From Ovis canadensis (taxonomy: Eukaryota > Chordata > Mammalia > Artiodactyla > Bovidae): a DNA stretch of 64,000 nt. Position numbers and translations under genes: made by a program. The stretch spans positions 180,355,001 through 180,419,000 of the forward strand of contig NC_091246.1 in assembly GCF_042477335.2 (NCBI RefSeq), in the 5' to 3' direction. Under the pieces are notes generated by a model that was not told the origin of the DNA, searched no databases, and saw only the letters and a program-made list of their open reading frames with translations. Shown here one piece after another: positions 1 through 46,692 of this stretch (position 1 is its first letter; each line of letters starts with the position of its first letter).

Positions 1-888
1 TCACCCTGCTTATTCAACTTATATGCAGAGTCCATCATGAGAAATGCTGGACTGGAAGAAACACAAGCTGGAATCAAGATTGCCAGGAGAAATATCAATA
101 ACCTCAGATATGCAGATGACACCACCCTTATGGCAGAAAGTGAAGAGGAGCTAAAAAGCCTCTTGAAGAAAGTGAAAGAGGAGAGTGAAAAAGTTGGCTT
201 AAAGCTCAACATTCAGAAAACGAAGATCATGGCATCTGGTCCCATCACTTCATGGGAAATAGATGGGGAAACAGTAGAAACAGTGTCAGACTTTATTTTG
301 GGGGGCTCCAAAATCACTGCAGATGGTGACTGCAGCCATGAAATTAAAAGACGCTTACTCCTTGGAAGAAAAGTTATGACCAACCTAGATAGCATATTCA
401 AAAGCAGAGACATTACTTTGCCGACTAAGGTCCATCTAGTCAAGGCTATGGTTTTTCCTGTGGTCATGTATGGATGTGAGAGTTGGACTGTGAAGAACGC
501 TGAGAGCCGAAGAATTGATGCGTTTGAATTGTAGTGTTGGAGAAGACTCTTGAGAGTCCCTTGAACTGCAAGGAGATCCAACCAGTCCATTCTGAAGGAA
601 ATCAACCCTGGGATTTCTTTGGAAGGAATGTTGCTAAAGCTGAAGCTCCAGTACTCTGGCCACCTCATGCGAAGAGTTGACTCATTGGAAAAGACTCTGA
701 TGCTGGGAGAGACTGGGGGCAGGAGGAGAAGGGGACGACCCAGGACGAGATGGCTGGATGGCATCACAGACTCGATGGTCGTCAGTCTGAGTGAACTCCA
801 GGAGATGGTGATGGACAGGGAGGCCTGGCATGCTGCAATTCATGGGGTCGCAAAGAGTCGGACACGACTGAGCGACTGAACTGAACTG
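1..888 (+). mobile_element. BovB (RTE) LINE, 3' part, cut by window edge
   Basis: Carries the end of a reverse-transcriptase reading frame with the YADD catalytic motif (IARRNINNLRYADDTTLMAE) and the typical BovB end (CGACTGAGCGACTGAACTGA). The frame is broken by TAG at 532-534. The 5' part lies outside the window. Confidence 0.93.
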
Positions 889-1071
889 AGCCATCCATAC
901 CATTTAGGTCAAGTGTAATATCAACGTAGGGAAATATTTAGCAGTCAAGTCCCCAAATGCAAGCCAAAAGCCAACCCTGCCAACAAGCCTTTATAAGGAT
1001 AGTCTCAGGCCCAAACACACACATACATGCAAACACATGAACACACAGAGGCATACCACTCTCTGATACAG
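889..1071. other. Intergenic, no gene
   Basis: Short unrecognised stretch with CA-rich sequence (1014-1050). The part from 1041 is the first copy of a local duplication repeated at 1847-1893. Confidence 0.5.
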
Positions 1072-1274
1072 CACAAGGATGTTTTATTTTATTTTTTTTT
1101 TTTTTTAACATTTAGGTATAGTTTATATACCACAAAATTCACCCTTTTCAAGTGTACAATTCAGTGATTTTCAGGATAATCAAAGTTGTGCAAAGATCAC
1201 CATGTATTCCAGAATAATCTGTTTATAAAACTCATGGTTTGAAAATGCAGAGTTCCCTTGGGCTTTGAACCCGG

Positions 1275-1645
1275 GGGATTTACCTGTAGCTCAGATGGTA
1301 AGGCAATGGCACCCCACTCCAGTACTCTTGCCTGGAAAATCCCATGGATGGAGGAGGCTGGTGGGCTGCAGTCCATGGAGGTCGCTGAGGGTCGGACATG
1401 ACTGCGCGACTTCACTTTCACTTTTCACTTTCATGTGTTGGAGAAGGAAATGGCAACCCACTCCAGTGTTCTTGCCTGGAGAATCCCAGGGACGGGGGAG
1501 CCTGGTGGGCTGCCATCCGTGGGGTCGCACAGAGTTGGACACGACTGAAGTGACTTAAAAGCAGCAGCAGACGGTAAAGAATCTGCCAGCAATGCAGGAG
1601 ATTTGGATTCCATCCCTGGGTCAGGAAGATCCCCTGTTTCTGAAG
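1275..1645 (+). mobile_element. Bov-tA SINE split by a Bov-A2
   Basis: tRNA-like head CCTGTAGCTCAGATGGTAA, then resumption at ACGGTAAAGAATCTGCC and GGAAGATCCCCTG after the Bov-A2. The duplicated target is CAGAYGGTAA (1292-1301 and 1568-1577). Confidence 0.8.
1302..1567 (+). mobile_element. Bov-A2 SINE
   Basis: Two Bov-A monomers joined by CTTCACTTTCACTTTTCACT and ending in the GCAGCAGCAG tail, inserted into Bov-tA. Confidence 0.88.
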
Positions 1646-1803
1646 ACAATGGTCTGCTTTTCTGGTTGCCTGATGTCCTCTGCCAGCCTACAGAAGTTGT
1701 TTTGTGGAGTTTGCTCGGCGTTGAAATGTTCTTTTGAGGAATTTGTGAGGGAGAACGTGATCTTCCCGTCCTATTCCTCCGCCATCTTTCCCTCTCTCCA
1801 ATC

Positions 1804-1915
1804 CACAAGGATGTTTTATAACTCACATTCTCCTCTTCTCACATGCACACACAGAGGCATACCACTCTCTGAAACAGCACAAGGATGTTTTATTAACTCA
1901 CATCCTCCTCTTCTA
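1804..1915. repeat. Tandem duplication, 74-bp unit
   Basis: CACAAGGATGTTTTAT plus AACTCACATTCTCCTCTTCT recurs at 1804-1838 and 1878-1915. The intervening 1847-1893 also matches 1041-1087 with one difference, so the composite L1 landed in the first unit. Confidence 0.75.
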
Positions 1916-3076
1916 TGGAAGGTACCTCCACAATGCCCACTTGGAGACCCCATCTCCTATTCTGGTCCACAGATGCATGTCTGAAGGCAGGAGGAAGGAC
2001 CTGTGAGGTGTGGAGGGCTGAGAAGAACAAGTTCCAAGTTTCTCTGTGGGCATAGCCATAATAAGCCTGGAACTCTGCACTTTTGTTCTTTGCTTTTTTC
2101 CTTCTGTAGGTGGTACTTTAGTTCTGAGAAGTCTACCTGGAGAAAGAGAAGGAAAAGAGAAAAGAAGAAGGCCTTCTGAGAGACAGACAGAATCCCGTCA
2201 GCAAAATGTTCCTAGATATCTCCTGGATCCATTCTTATGCCGGTGCAGGAGGCTTGGGAATATCATGAAACAGGTGAGTTTAAGGTTCCTAAAGTATATA
2301 CAAGTGGTGATGTTCTGTGGGCAGGCAGATCTGGAGCTGGTGAAGAGCTGAGGGATACAGATCTGCAAGGGTTCCCATCCCCTTCAAATGAGGTAATACA
2401 CACCATCTGATATACTACAGTACACAAGCAATGAACTTTTTTGTTAAATCTTGTAAATGTCTTATGAATAGGGCCTTCAACTTATGTGTGTGTGTTAAAA
2501 GAATGACTGTAGCTTCTATCATCCTGTTTGGCATTAAAAAAAAAAACAACTTTCCTTTTAATATACTTAGAAACCTCAAAAAATAGGACTAAGCTAAGTT
2601 TTTCATAATTTTTGGAGGCCCAAGAAAGATAACTGGTCGGTACTACACCTTCATAATTCATTAGCACCCAGATCTTGGTGAACTGAAACCAAAGGAATGG
2701 AGGGGCTCGCCCAAGACAGCTCCTTTAGAAGAAAAGAGGGTTCTAGAACCAGAACATTTAAGGGACTCCCTAAAGAGCCACCTATAAAGGGGGCTAATCA
2801 GAAATGGCCAAAGATATAGGAGAAAAAAAGTGAAATGAGGTCGGGGAAAAATGGCCCCCAAGGGGTGGAAAGGAAAGTCAGGAAGATCCAAGTCAAAAGT
2901 GCGTTTGACAGAGGAATTAATCAACAGCGTCAAATAATCGCTGATTTTCCCCGGTCAGCACCAATCAGAATAATTATGCCAACTCCTTTCCCCCTGATAC
3001 TGTTTATACATCACTTTTGACTCTTTTTACAGGATTTTAACTGGTGGTTTACAGTTTATGTCCTCCAACAGGACGG
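1916..3076. other. Intergenic, nothing recognised
   Basis: No gene, RNA or clear repeat seen apart from a poly(A) run (about 2536-2549). Short open frames here have no family resemblance. Confidence 0.5.
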
Positions 3077-3169
3077 CTCCTGGAGTTGATGATGGACAGG
3101 GAGGCCTGGCGTGCTGCGGTTCAAGGGGTCGCAGAGTCGGACCCCATTGAGCGACTGAACTGAACTGAA
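3077..3169 (+). mobile_element. BovB/Bov-A 3' fragment
   Basis: GATGGACAGGGAGGCCTGGC ... GAGCGACTGAACTGAACTGA, the BovB 3' terminus only. Confidence 0.88.
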
Positions 3170-3401
3170 TTGGATGGCTCAAGCAGGAGGTCTGAATCTC
3201 ACTCATTTTCCTCTCTAAAGCCTTATGCCTCCTGCTCAGTTAATATCACTGAAACGATCTGAAGAAAATTTGAAAAACCACCCCCCAACCCCACCCCCGA
3301 ACAAAGACCTTATCTTTTAACCTCCAGCAGCCAAATTTCCCTGGACACGACCAACTGCGCAGGCGCAGGGGCAGACCACCCAGCTTTCTCAGGTCTTTGC
3401 A

Positions 3402-3413
3402 TTTGGCGCGAAA
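3402..3413 (+). promoter_or_regulatory. E2F site 1 (palindromic)
   Basis: TTTGGCGCGAAA is a two-sided match to the E2F consensus TTTSSCGC, readable on both strands, about 200 bp before the MCM6 ATG. Confidence 0.8.
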
Positions 3414-3463
3414 TCTCCGCTCCGTGGGCGGGGCTGAGAGATAAACCGCGCTCATTGGACAGG

Positions 3464-3474
3464 TTTGGCGCGAA
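3464..3474 (+). promoter_or_regulatory. E2F site 2
   Basis: TTTGGCGCGAA, a near repeat of site 1, 62 bp downstream of it and 6 bp after an inverted CCAAT box. Confidence 0.78.
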
Positions 3475-3604
3475 CCCAGGGGCTCCTGAGCCACGATTGG
3501 CTCCGGCCTTCCAGCGAAGGGGCGGGACGGAGGCGGCGCGCGCAGAGCGGCAGCGTCGGAGGAGAAGCAACTGTAGTGTGGCGCCAGCTACCCTTCAGCG
3601 TTAA

Positions 3605-38219
<34,615 letters not shown>

Positions 38220-38840
38220 GCTATTGAAGGAAACTGGAGAAACTATGGCCCTCCACCTCGGGCCTGGAGTCTGGATGGAGTTCTGCTAGCCAGACAAATG
38301 CTTCTGGGAGCGATGATTCAGGAAGATTTACTTTGAGGAATAAGAACCAAGTTGATTGTCCTATCCTATATTGTCACATTCCTTTTATACCAACACAGGT
38401 TTTATCCCCCTTTAGTGTGCTTCTTGTCTAAAAAAAGTTGGATTGCAATAATGTGTTGTTTCTATAACTAAGATCTTGTGTTTTCATGTGTAGAAAAAGG
38501 TCTGCTGCTTATATGTTATGTGATATCGTATTGGAGAAATAACTTTTTTCAAGTATCAATTACTGCTTTTTTTCACCAGAAAAAATTTTTCAGCAGTTGT
38601 CTATTAGATTTATTTCTAGTCTACTCAAATTATTGCTTCCATTTATTCATGAATATAGAAAAGGGATGGAAATATGACATTATGGTAAACATTTAAGCAT
38701 AACATCTTGTGAGGAGAGTCCTTATTAGAATTTGATAGTATGAAAGCTAAGAGGCCTTGGAGATGATTTTAAAAGTTAAATCAAGTTCTGTTTGTTTTTT
38801 TTAAGAGAGTTTATGAAAATAAAACATTTATTATACTTTT
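38220..38840 (+). other. MCM6: MCM6 3' UTR (probable extent to first good poly(A) signal)
   Basis: Non-coding, AT-rich, without recognised repeats up to an AATAAA at 38818-38823. Human MCM6 transcripts have a longer 3' UTR, so a distal end past 39000 is also possible. Confidence 0.6.
38818..38823 (+). terminator. Candidate MCM6 polyadenylation signal
   Basis: A canonical AATAAA hexamer about 600 nt after the stop codon. Which signal is used cannot be read from sequence alone. Confidence 0.5.
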
Positions 38841-38930
38841 CCACTACTCTTTAATAACTTTAAAAATTTCTATGTTCTAAGAGTAAGGTCTCAGAATTAT
38901 TTTCTGACTGCTTTTTTAAGGGAACTTTAT

Positions 38931-39245
38931 CATTTTCTATATTATAACCATCCTTAAATTTTTTCAAAGAAAATTATTGCTGTTTATGATACTAACAGTC
39001 TCTGAGGCTTTAGCTTTGATCAGTATGTTTATGATGTACCTGTTCCTATTGTTGCAGCTTTTGGCAACAAATGGGAAATGGCATTTTTCTATATATACAA
39101 CCACCCTTATATTTTACAGCATTTTTCTAGGAAAAGAATTACTGCAGTTTATGATGCTAACAGTCTCTGAGGCTTAGCTTTGATCATAGGTTCATGGTGT
39201 AGAAGTTACTGTTGTTGCAGCTTTTGACAGTAGATGGTATTTGGG
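38931..39245. repeat. Imperfect tandem duplication, two units of about 151-165 bp
   Basis: Unit A (38931-39081) and unit B (39082-39245) share TTTATGATNCTAACAGTC followed by TCTGAGGC, then TAGCTTTGATCA and GTTGCAGCTTTTG in the same order and spacing. Unit B has about 14 extra bases near its start. It lies directly after the first MCM6 poly(A) signal and does not look like a LINE or SINE. Confidence 0.85.
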
Positions 39246-40010
39246 GGGTCTGGGGGGCTAGTCAGGGAATGTTTATACATGTTACTCACGATCACTAATA
39301 GAAACTTCACTCACCACTAAAGGTAAGGGAGATTGGAGACAGAAGTTGCACAGTTAGCAGATATAGGGTATAAACTTGTGTGAAAGCTACGTTACTAATC
39401 GGGGTAGGCAAGCCTTTTGAGACGAGGAAACTTCAGTGTACAGGATCTCAGACATTGTTGAGCAGGAGCTGCTGGAGTAAGGCATGGACTAAGACAGAAG
39501 GTTCCAGTAAATAGGTGATAGGAAGAACAACTAGTAAAAACTCAGAAAACAGCAAGAAAGAGTTCCTTCCCTGCACTAGTTCCCAGCTTGATAAAGAAGA
39601 TGGGTACGGCGTTTCTGAATAGAGAAACGCCTGACAGGAATTTGAACTTCAGCTCGATCAAAGGAAAGTGTGATGGCCAGGGAAGATGAGTCGCTTAATG
39701 GTGAGTCTGTCTTCTCCCCCAATTTTGCTGTTAGTGAAAGTGGGGACTCTAAAGCAAAGTGAGACCGTTAATACAACTAAAATAAGTTTTTATACATCTG
39801 AGTAGGTGTGCTTCCATTTTCACACATCCCCTCTACATGTTACTTGTCAGAGAAGTGAAGTGGCTAATGGGTGATGGATTATGTATAAGGTCTTTATGAA
39901 GAAAATTAGACAAGTATTTAGTAAGTGGATAGATGTAAATTGTTTCTGAAAAGGACATCTTGAATATTGTAAATTGTCAGCCATCACTTTAATCTGTTTT
40001 CAACCAAATC
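39246..40010. other. Intergenic MCM6-LCT, nothing recognised
   Basis: No gene, RNA or clear repeat seen. Confidence 0.5.
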
Positions 40011-40903
40011 CCAACAGATGTCCATCAGAAAGGAAATGACTACATAAATTATGATAACAGCCATGCTCTCTGCATTATACAAACTAAAATGAGGGAAACG
40101 AAGATGTTTGAAATGGAAATATCTCTAGGACATATGGAAAAGATGTGCAAATAAAGCCATGGAGCACCTGAATATATGACACAAATATTAACAAACCTAA
40201 GGGAAAATAGACAGCAAAACAATAGTAGTAGGCTTAAGTATCCCACTTTCATCAGTGGACATTATCAGTGAGGAAGCATAGACTTCAAGTAGTATGTTTA
40301 GACCAGTTGAGCTTAACAGGCACAGACCATTCTGTGCAAAAGCAACAGAATACAGATTCTTCTTAAGCATAAATGGAACAGTGTTTAGGATAGATCATAT
40401 GTTGGGCCACAAAACAAGTCTTACTATGTTAAAGATGACTGAAATAGGCATGTTTTCTGACTAATATAAAACAAAACTACAGGCAGAAACCTGAAGTTTT
40501 CAAAAATATATAGGAATTAAGCAACACTACTTAACCAGTCAGTCAAAGAAATCGAGAGAAATTTAAAAATGAAACACGAAAATGGAAAAATGACATAGCG
40601 AAACTTGATGGGAGGCAGCAAAAGCAATCCAAGAGGGAAGTTCATAGGGATAAATGCCTTTATCAAAAAAGATCTCAGCCTAACTTTATATCTTGGGTGG
40701 GGTGGGAAATAGAGCCCAAAGTTGGTAGGAAAGAGCAATAAAACTAAGGGGTTTTTTTCTTTTTAAGGTAAAAGTGACCAAACTTTTAACTAGACTCACA
40801 AAAAAAAAAAAAAAACAAAGATAAGTTATACCACAGAAATATATAAAGAATCATAAGATGTTGATATTCACCAGCAAATTGGACAACCTAGTAGATAAAC
40901 TGC

Positions 40904-41161
40904 CACTGCTGCTAAGTCGCTTCAGTCGTATCCAACCCTGTGTGACCCCATAGACGGCAAGCCCGTCCCTGGGATTCTCCAGTCAAGAACACTGGAGTGG
41001 GTTGCCATTTCCCTCTCCAATGCATGAAAGTGAGAAGTGAAAGTGAAGTCACTCAGTCATGTCCGACTCTTAGCGACCCCATGGACTGCAGCCTGACAGG
41101 CTCCTCCATCCGTGGGATTTGCCAGGCAAGAGTACTGGAGTGGGTTGCCATTGCCTTCTCC
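40904..41161 (-). mobile_element. Bov-A2 SINE, antisense
   Basis: Flanked by AGAYAAACTGC at 40893-40903 and 41162-41172 (one mismatch); two monomers present. Confidence 0.92.
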
Positions 41162-41909
41162 AGACAAACTGCTAGAAAAACACTATCAATCATGACAAAA
41201 ATGGAAAATCTAGTTAGTCTGCTTAGTAATGAGATTGAATAAAAAGAAACCTCCCAACAAAGTCCAGGGCCATATGGCTTCACTGATGACTTCCACCAAA
41301 CATTTAAAGATGAATTAATACCAGTCCTTATCAAACATTTTCCAAAAATGGAAGAGGAGGTACTACTTCCAAATACATTTCATGAAGCCAGCATTACCTT
41401 GATACCAAAATGAGACAAGGCCCTAAAGAAGAGAAAACTACAGGCCAATATCCTTGATGTACAAAATAGATGGAAAAATCCTCAACAAAACAGCAAAGTT
41501 AATATGTTAAAATGATCAAGTGGGATTATTCCAGGTATGCAAGGATGATTCAGTATCTGGAGATCAAGCAATGTATTATACAGCTTAACAAAATGGATAA
41601 AAATCCTTGTCATCCCCATAGATAAGGGAAAAAGGTATTCGATAAAATTCAACATTGAATTATTTTTAAAAACATCAAAGTGAGTATAGAGGGAAAGTAT
41701 CTCAACATAATAAAGACTAAATGGCGAGCCCACAGCTAATCATACTCTTGGGGAGGAGACAAGAATGCCCATTCTCAGTATTTTTATTCAATAAATAAAA
41801 ATGGAATCTTAGCCAAAACTAGGAAAGAAAGGCATCCAAAGAAGTAAAATTGTCATGCAGATAATATGATCTTGCATATACAAATCCCTAAAGACACCAC
41901 CAAAAAAAA

Positions 41910-42145
41910 ACAGTTGGGTTCTTACTGATGGTCAAATGGTTAAGAATCTGCCTGCCAGTGTAGAAGATACAGGTTCAGTTCCTGATCAGAGAATTAAAAT
42001 CCCACATGCCACAACTATTGAAGCCCATGTGCTCTGGAGCCACAAGTAGAAAGTCAGTGTACCAGAACAAGATCTCTGCATGACACTGAAGATCCCGCTT
42101 ACTACAACCAAGACCTGATGCAGCCAAGTATTTATTTTTTTATGT
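41910..42145 (+). mobile_element. CHR-type SINE, sense
   Basis: TGGTCAAATGGTTAAGAATC ... AACCAAGACCTGATGCAGCC, inside the L1. Confidence 0.78.
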
Positions 42146-43794
42146 ATCAGAAAAAGGAGATAATCCCATTCACAGTTGTATAATTTAAAAATACCTAGGA
42201 ATAAATTTAACCAAGGAGGTAAAAAACCTGTATACTGAAAAATATAAGACAGTAGTGAGAGAAATTGAAGAAGACAATGATAAGCAGAAAGATATTCCAT
42301 GCATACAGATTGGAAGAATTAATATTGTTAACATGCCCCTTCATTTTAAAATCCTTCATTACACATTCAGTGCAGTCTCTCAAAATACCAATGGCATTTT
42401 TCATAGAAACAGACAATCGTACGATTGTATGGAATCACAAAAGATCCTGAATAGCCAAAGCAATATTGAGAAAGAACAAAGCTGCAGGCATCATGTGTCC
42501 TTATTTCAAGCTATATTACATAGGTATAGTAGAACTATGGTATTGGTACAGCAAAGGAAAGACATTTCCTTTACTAAATGGTGTTGGGAAAACTAGATCA
42601 CTACGTTACACTATTCACAGAAGTTAAAAATGGATTTAAGGGCATAAAACCTGAAATCATAAACTTATAGAAGAAAACACAGATGGTAGGCTCCTTGACA
42701 TCAGTCTTAGCAATGGCTTTTTGGATTTGACACTAAAGCAAGAGCAACAAAAGCAAAAATAAATTGGACATCAAACCAAAAATTACTGCACAGCAAGGAA
42801 AGCCATCAGTCAAAGGAAAACCTTTGCAGGTAATATCTGATAGGGGTTAATATCCAAAATATATAAACACATAATAACAGCAATCTAAAAGAGGCCAATG
42901 AGCAGAATAAGCATTTTTCCGAAGAAGATATTCACATTGCCAACAGGCACATGAAGAGGTGCTCAATATTACTAATCATCAAAATGAAAAAGCCACAATG
43001 AGATATCAATTACACCTGTTATTAGAAAGGTTATAAAGAAAAAGAAAAAATAAGTGTTAGCAAGGATGTGAAGAAAATAGAACCCTTGTGTACTATTGGT
43101 GAGAACCTCTGTATGGAAAACAGAAGTTTCCCCCAAAAAAAACTAAAAATAGAACTACCATGTAATCTAGCAATTCCACTTCTAGGTATTTTATCTGAAG
43201 AAAATGAAAACGCTAATTCAAAAGGATATATGCACCCTCATGTTCATTGCCACAATATTTATGATAGCCCAGACATGGAGGCAACCTGTGTTCACTGACG
43301 GATAAACGGCTAAAGAAACTGTGTATAATCAAATATTACTCAGTTCTGGAAAGAAATCTTTTCATTTGTGACATGGGTGAACCCAGAGGGCATTATGCTA
43401 TATGAAATGTCAGGCAGAGAAGGACAAATAGTGTAGAATCTAAAAAAAATGTTTCCATAAAAACTGAACTCATAGGTACAAAGAACAGACTGATGATTGC
43501 CAGAGGTGAAGGTGGTCAAAAGGCACAAACTTCCAGTTACAAAGTAAATGTCATGGGGCTATAATGTGCATCGTGGTGGTTATAGTTACTGCTGTCTATC
43601 TGAAAGTTGCTGAGAGTAGATCGTAAACATTCTTGCCACATACAAGAAAAAAATTTGTATATTAATGATGGATATGTTGACTAGGCTTACTGTGGTGGTT
43701 TTGTGCAATGTATATGATTGTGTTGTACACCTGAAACAAATACAATGTTACATGTCAGTTGTGTCCTTAAAAATTAATTTTAAAAAGGGAAAAT

Positions 43795-44700
43795 ATGAGC
43801 ATTTCTTATAACTTTGCAGTAGAAGAGGCTTTTAAAAAATATATCTAGAGAGCAATAAAGAAATTAATGAATTTGACTACACCAAAATTTAATACATTAA
43901 AAATTAAAAACCAAAGCTACAGATTTGGAGAATGTTTTGTCAACCTATAATACTAGCAAAAGGATTAATGTCCAGAATAAATAAGCTGCAGATGAGAATA
44001 TGCTATATATAATTACTATATATGTATATAATTATATATAATTTCAGTAGCTATATATTTTCTCAATTTACAATGGTAATAAAGTTTATTTCCCAAAATA
44101 GATACAGAGCTGATACAAATAAATTTTTTAAATCATTCAAAATTATAAAAACACTAATAATTTGATAGTATTCTAATAGCATTGGTAGGTTTGCTAGGAA
44201 TTTAATGTTGTAATACACTACTGGTTGGACTGTAAATTGGGACACTGCTTTCAGGGGAAAATTTGTTAGTACCATTAGAAGTTAAAGCATGGCTGACTAC
44301 CCTATTACCCAGCAAGTGTACTCCAGTATTTTTCCTGAAGAAATACCTATCTGTGTATAGACAAAGGCATCAATGACGACACCCAATCAACAAAATGATG
44401 GGGGAGCATCACACAATACAGCCCTTGAAAATAATCAGATATATCAGTATTTACACAAGGGAAAGATCTCTAAGTGTGCTATACGGTACAAATGCTAGTT
44501 GTACGTCAGTACTCACATTATAGTACCTCTTACTTTGTATACTTGTAGGGAAAACTATTTATGTACATACAGATGTAATAAATGATGGATATTTCATAGG
44601 AAGTACCTGGGATTAGGTATAAGACAAATGGAAATATTTTATCTAAATTTCAGGGATATTTATGATAATACATTTATTTACTATTTCTATAATTATATAT
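43795..44700 (+). mobile_element. Second old L1/HAL1-like piece, sense
   Basis: GAATTTGACTACACCAAAAT, AATACTAGCAAAAGGATTAA, TACACTACTGGTTGGACTGT fit the 3' half of L1 ORF2; diverged. Confidence 0.55.
44000..44052. repeat. AT-rich (TATA)n simple repeat
   Basis: Alternating TATATAAT/TATATGTATATAAT runs, partly self-complementary. Confidence 0.75.
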
Positions 44701-44949
44701 ATTTAGAGAGAGAACGATGATTATAAACAGATGAATTTGAAAATGGTATATTGACCTGGGGCTGTCAGGGTCACCTTGAAAATTCCACTAAATGAAATAA
44801 AACTATTTCTATTTATATATGTATATATATCACATATTTCTAAGACAGTTCCAAGGGAAAAATGATAGGAGAGGCCATGTCCTTTCATTAAGTGAATAGA
44901 TAGACAAGGACTAAAAAGTCTAGAAACACATCTAGATAAATATTTCATT

Positions 44950-45287
44950 TCCTTTTTTTTTCCACTCCACTGGGTCTTTGTTGCTTTGTGTGGGCTTTCT
45001 CCAGTTGAGGTGAGTGGGCTTCTCACTGCAGCCTCTTGTGGAGTACAGGCTTTAGGCAGCAGGCTTCAGTAGTTGCAGCTTGCAGGCTCAGCAGCTGTCA
45101 TGTGCAGCCTCTTGGGCACACAGGCTTGGTAGTGGAAGCTTGTGGGCTTCACAGCACAGGCTCAGTAGTTGTGGCACATGTGCTTAGTTGCTCCATGGCA
45201 TGTGGAATCTTCCTGGACCAGGGATTAAACCCACGTTCCCTGCATTGGCAGGCAGATTCTTATCTACTGTGCCATCAGGGAAGTCCC
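44950..45287 (-). mobile_element. CHR-type SINE, antisense, long
   Basis: Poly(T), GGGTCTTTGTTGCTTTGTGT ... CTGTGCCATCAGGGAAGTCC. Confidence 0.88.
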
Positions 45288-46079
45288 AAATACTTGGCTT
45301 CTGATAAATGGCATTTCAAATAGTGGGGAAGGAATGGCCTATGCAACAACCCATTAGAAGTTTAGAAACTCTGGTAACATGCAACATAAAGATGGAATAA
45401 AGATCTAAAGATTAGAAACAAGAATATTAAATAATACATTTGACACAAGCTTTCAAAAATATGGTACTAAGTAATGTATTTTGAAGGATACACTTCAAAT
45501 AAGCCAAATTTTAAAACGGGGGGACTTTTTTTTTCTATCACATTTTAATACATGATATCCAAACTATTGAGTTCCTATGTCATAATAAGTTAAATAATAA
45601 AATTGTACAAAGGATATGAACCTAAATCTCAGAAGAAAAACAGGTAGCCATTTAACATGAAAAACTACGCCTCCAAACCAAAAATGTGTCCAAATGTGAA
45701 TTTATAACAGGTTGTGAGCAAACTAGAGAGATTTAGATACACTTAGCTATAAGCAGGATTTAAGTTTGAAGAAACCTGCTTTGGATTGCAATCAAAATTC
45801 CAAATGGGCACACCATTGAGTTAGCAACTTAATTTCTAAAACTCTTATCTTAAATGTGGGACAAAGATGTATAGCTAAAAATATTAATTTGCAACATATT
45901 AAAATTTAGAATCAACCAATATTCAATATGCAAGAGGTTAAACTGAAGTGCAGAGAAAAAAAGCTAAGGAACACTGCATTAAACATAGTTCCATGTATCT
46001 TTTATATATTTGAAATGTTATACACATATATGCATTTGTTTATGTAATAATAATAGCTATCATTGAGTTGCAAGGTTCT
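45288..46079. other. Intergenic, nothing recognised
   Basis: AT-rich, without gene or clear repeat. Confidence 0.5.
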
Positions 46080-46235
46080 AAATATGCTAATGAATGACCT
46101 CATTTAATTCTCACAACCCTGTATATCCCCATTCTACAGCTGAGAAAACAGAGACAGAAATTAAGTAACTTCCACCAGATGAGACTTAAACTCCTGGCAC
46201 TCTGACTCCTGAATACCATTAATATATACAGAGAA
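46080..46235 (-). mobile_element. MIR SINE, antisense
   Basis: CCTCATTTAATTCTCACAAC ... CAGCTGAGAAAACAGAGACA ... AATTAAGTAACTTCCACCAG. Confidence 0.7.
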
Positions 46236-46473
46236 AGAAAATTGGAAGGAAGCACAGTATTGAAAATGATTATCCTAGAAAGGGAAACAAAGAGGGGAAT
46301 TAGTAAATTTTTATACATATTTCTATACTGTTTGAATCTTTTATAAAATGTATTCATCATGTATATACTTATGTATATTTAAAGGAGGAAAAAAGTTTGG
46401 TGAGGAACTCACTTTTGTTCTGCTATGTAAATAAATTTTAAGATAATTTGTAAGTAAGAAAAACATATTAGTA

Positions 46474-46562
46474 CACTCCAAGAGTTGGTGATGGACAGGG
46501 AGGCCTGGCGCGCTGCAGTCCATGGGGTTGCAGAGTCAGACATGACTGAGTGACTGAACTGA
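46474..46562 (+). mobile_element. BovB/Bov-A 3' fragment
   Basis: AAGAGTTGGTGATGGACAGG to GAGTGACTGAACTGA; GTAAGAAAAA occurs on both sides. Confidence 0.85.
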
Positions 46563-46681
46563 AGTAAGAAAAAATGTGAAGGACTTTTTTCTTCACTTTC
46601 CAGTTTTCTTGGCTTAAATTGTATGAGAAGTTTGAGGTTATTGTGCCATCTCTATGGCTTTAAAATTTTTTGATATTGCAT
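46563..46681. other. Native sequence upstream of the LCT-proximal BovB
   Basis: About 120 bp between two insertions. Before the BovB insertion this DNA directly joined the LCT core promoter at 48697. Confidence 0.6.
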
Positions 46682-46692
46682 TGATGAATCAT
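46682..46692. repeat. Left target-site duplication of the LCT-proximal BovB
   Basis: TGATGAATCAT, identical to 48686-48696. Confidence 0.9.

Larger units (their letters stand above)
1088..1803 (-). mobile_element. Composite antisense L1 insertion with 16-bp flanking repeats
   Basis: Flanked by CACAAGGATGTTTTAT at 1072-1087 and 1804-1819. The left end is a poly(T) run (an antisense A tail) followed by old L1 3' UTR-like sequence (1110-1260). The right end (about 1647-1803) read in reverse resembles the ruminant L1 5' UTR (AAGATGGCGGAGGAATAGGA). Bov-tA and Bov-A2 copies sit in the middle. Confidence 0.55.
40010..43790 (+). mobile_element. Old L1 (L1M), long ORF2 plus 3' UTR, sense
   Basis: From about 40170 the text follows L1 ORF2: CATATGTTGGGCCACAAAAC, CCAGGGCCATATGGCTTCAC, AATGGTGTTGGGAAAACT, GGCCAATGAGCAGAATAAGC. 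The 3' UTR follows (TTGTGTTGTACACCTGAAAC). Many stops, so it is dead. Broken by a Bov-A2 and a CHR SINE. 40010-40100 may belong to a separate L1 end. Confidence 0.8.

Noticed and set aside
37-534. Open frame of 165 aa as a host gene
   Set aside because: It is the reverse-transcriptase end of a BovB LINE, cut by a nonsense codon.
1-3340. 3' end of the next gene, DARS1, upstream of MCM6
   Set aside because: No exon-like sequence was seen; in humans the gap is larger than this flank.
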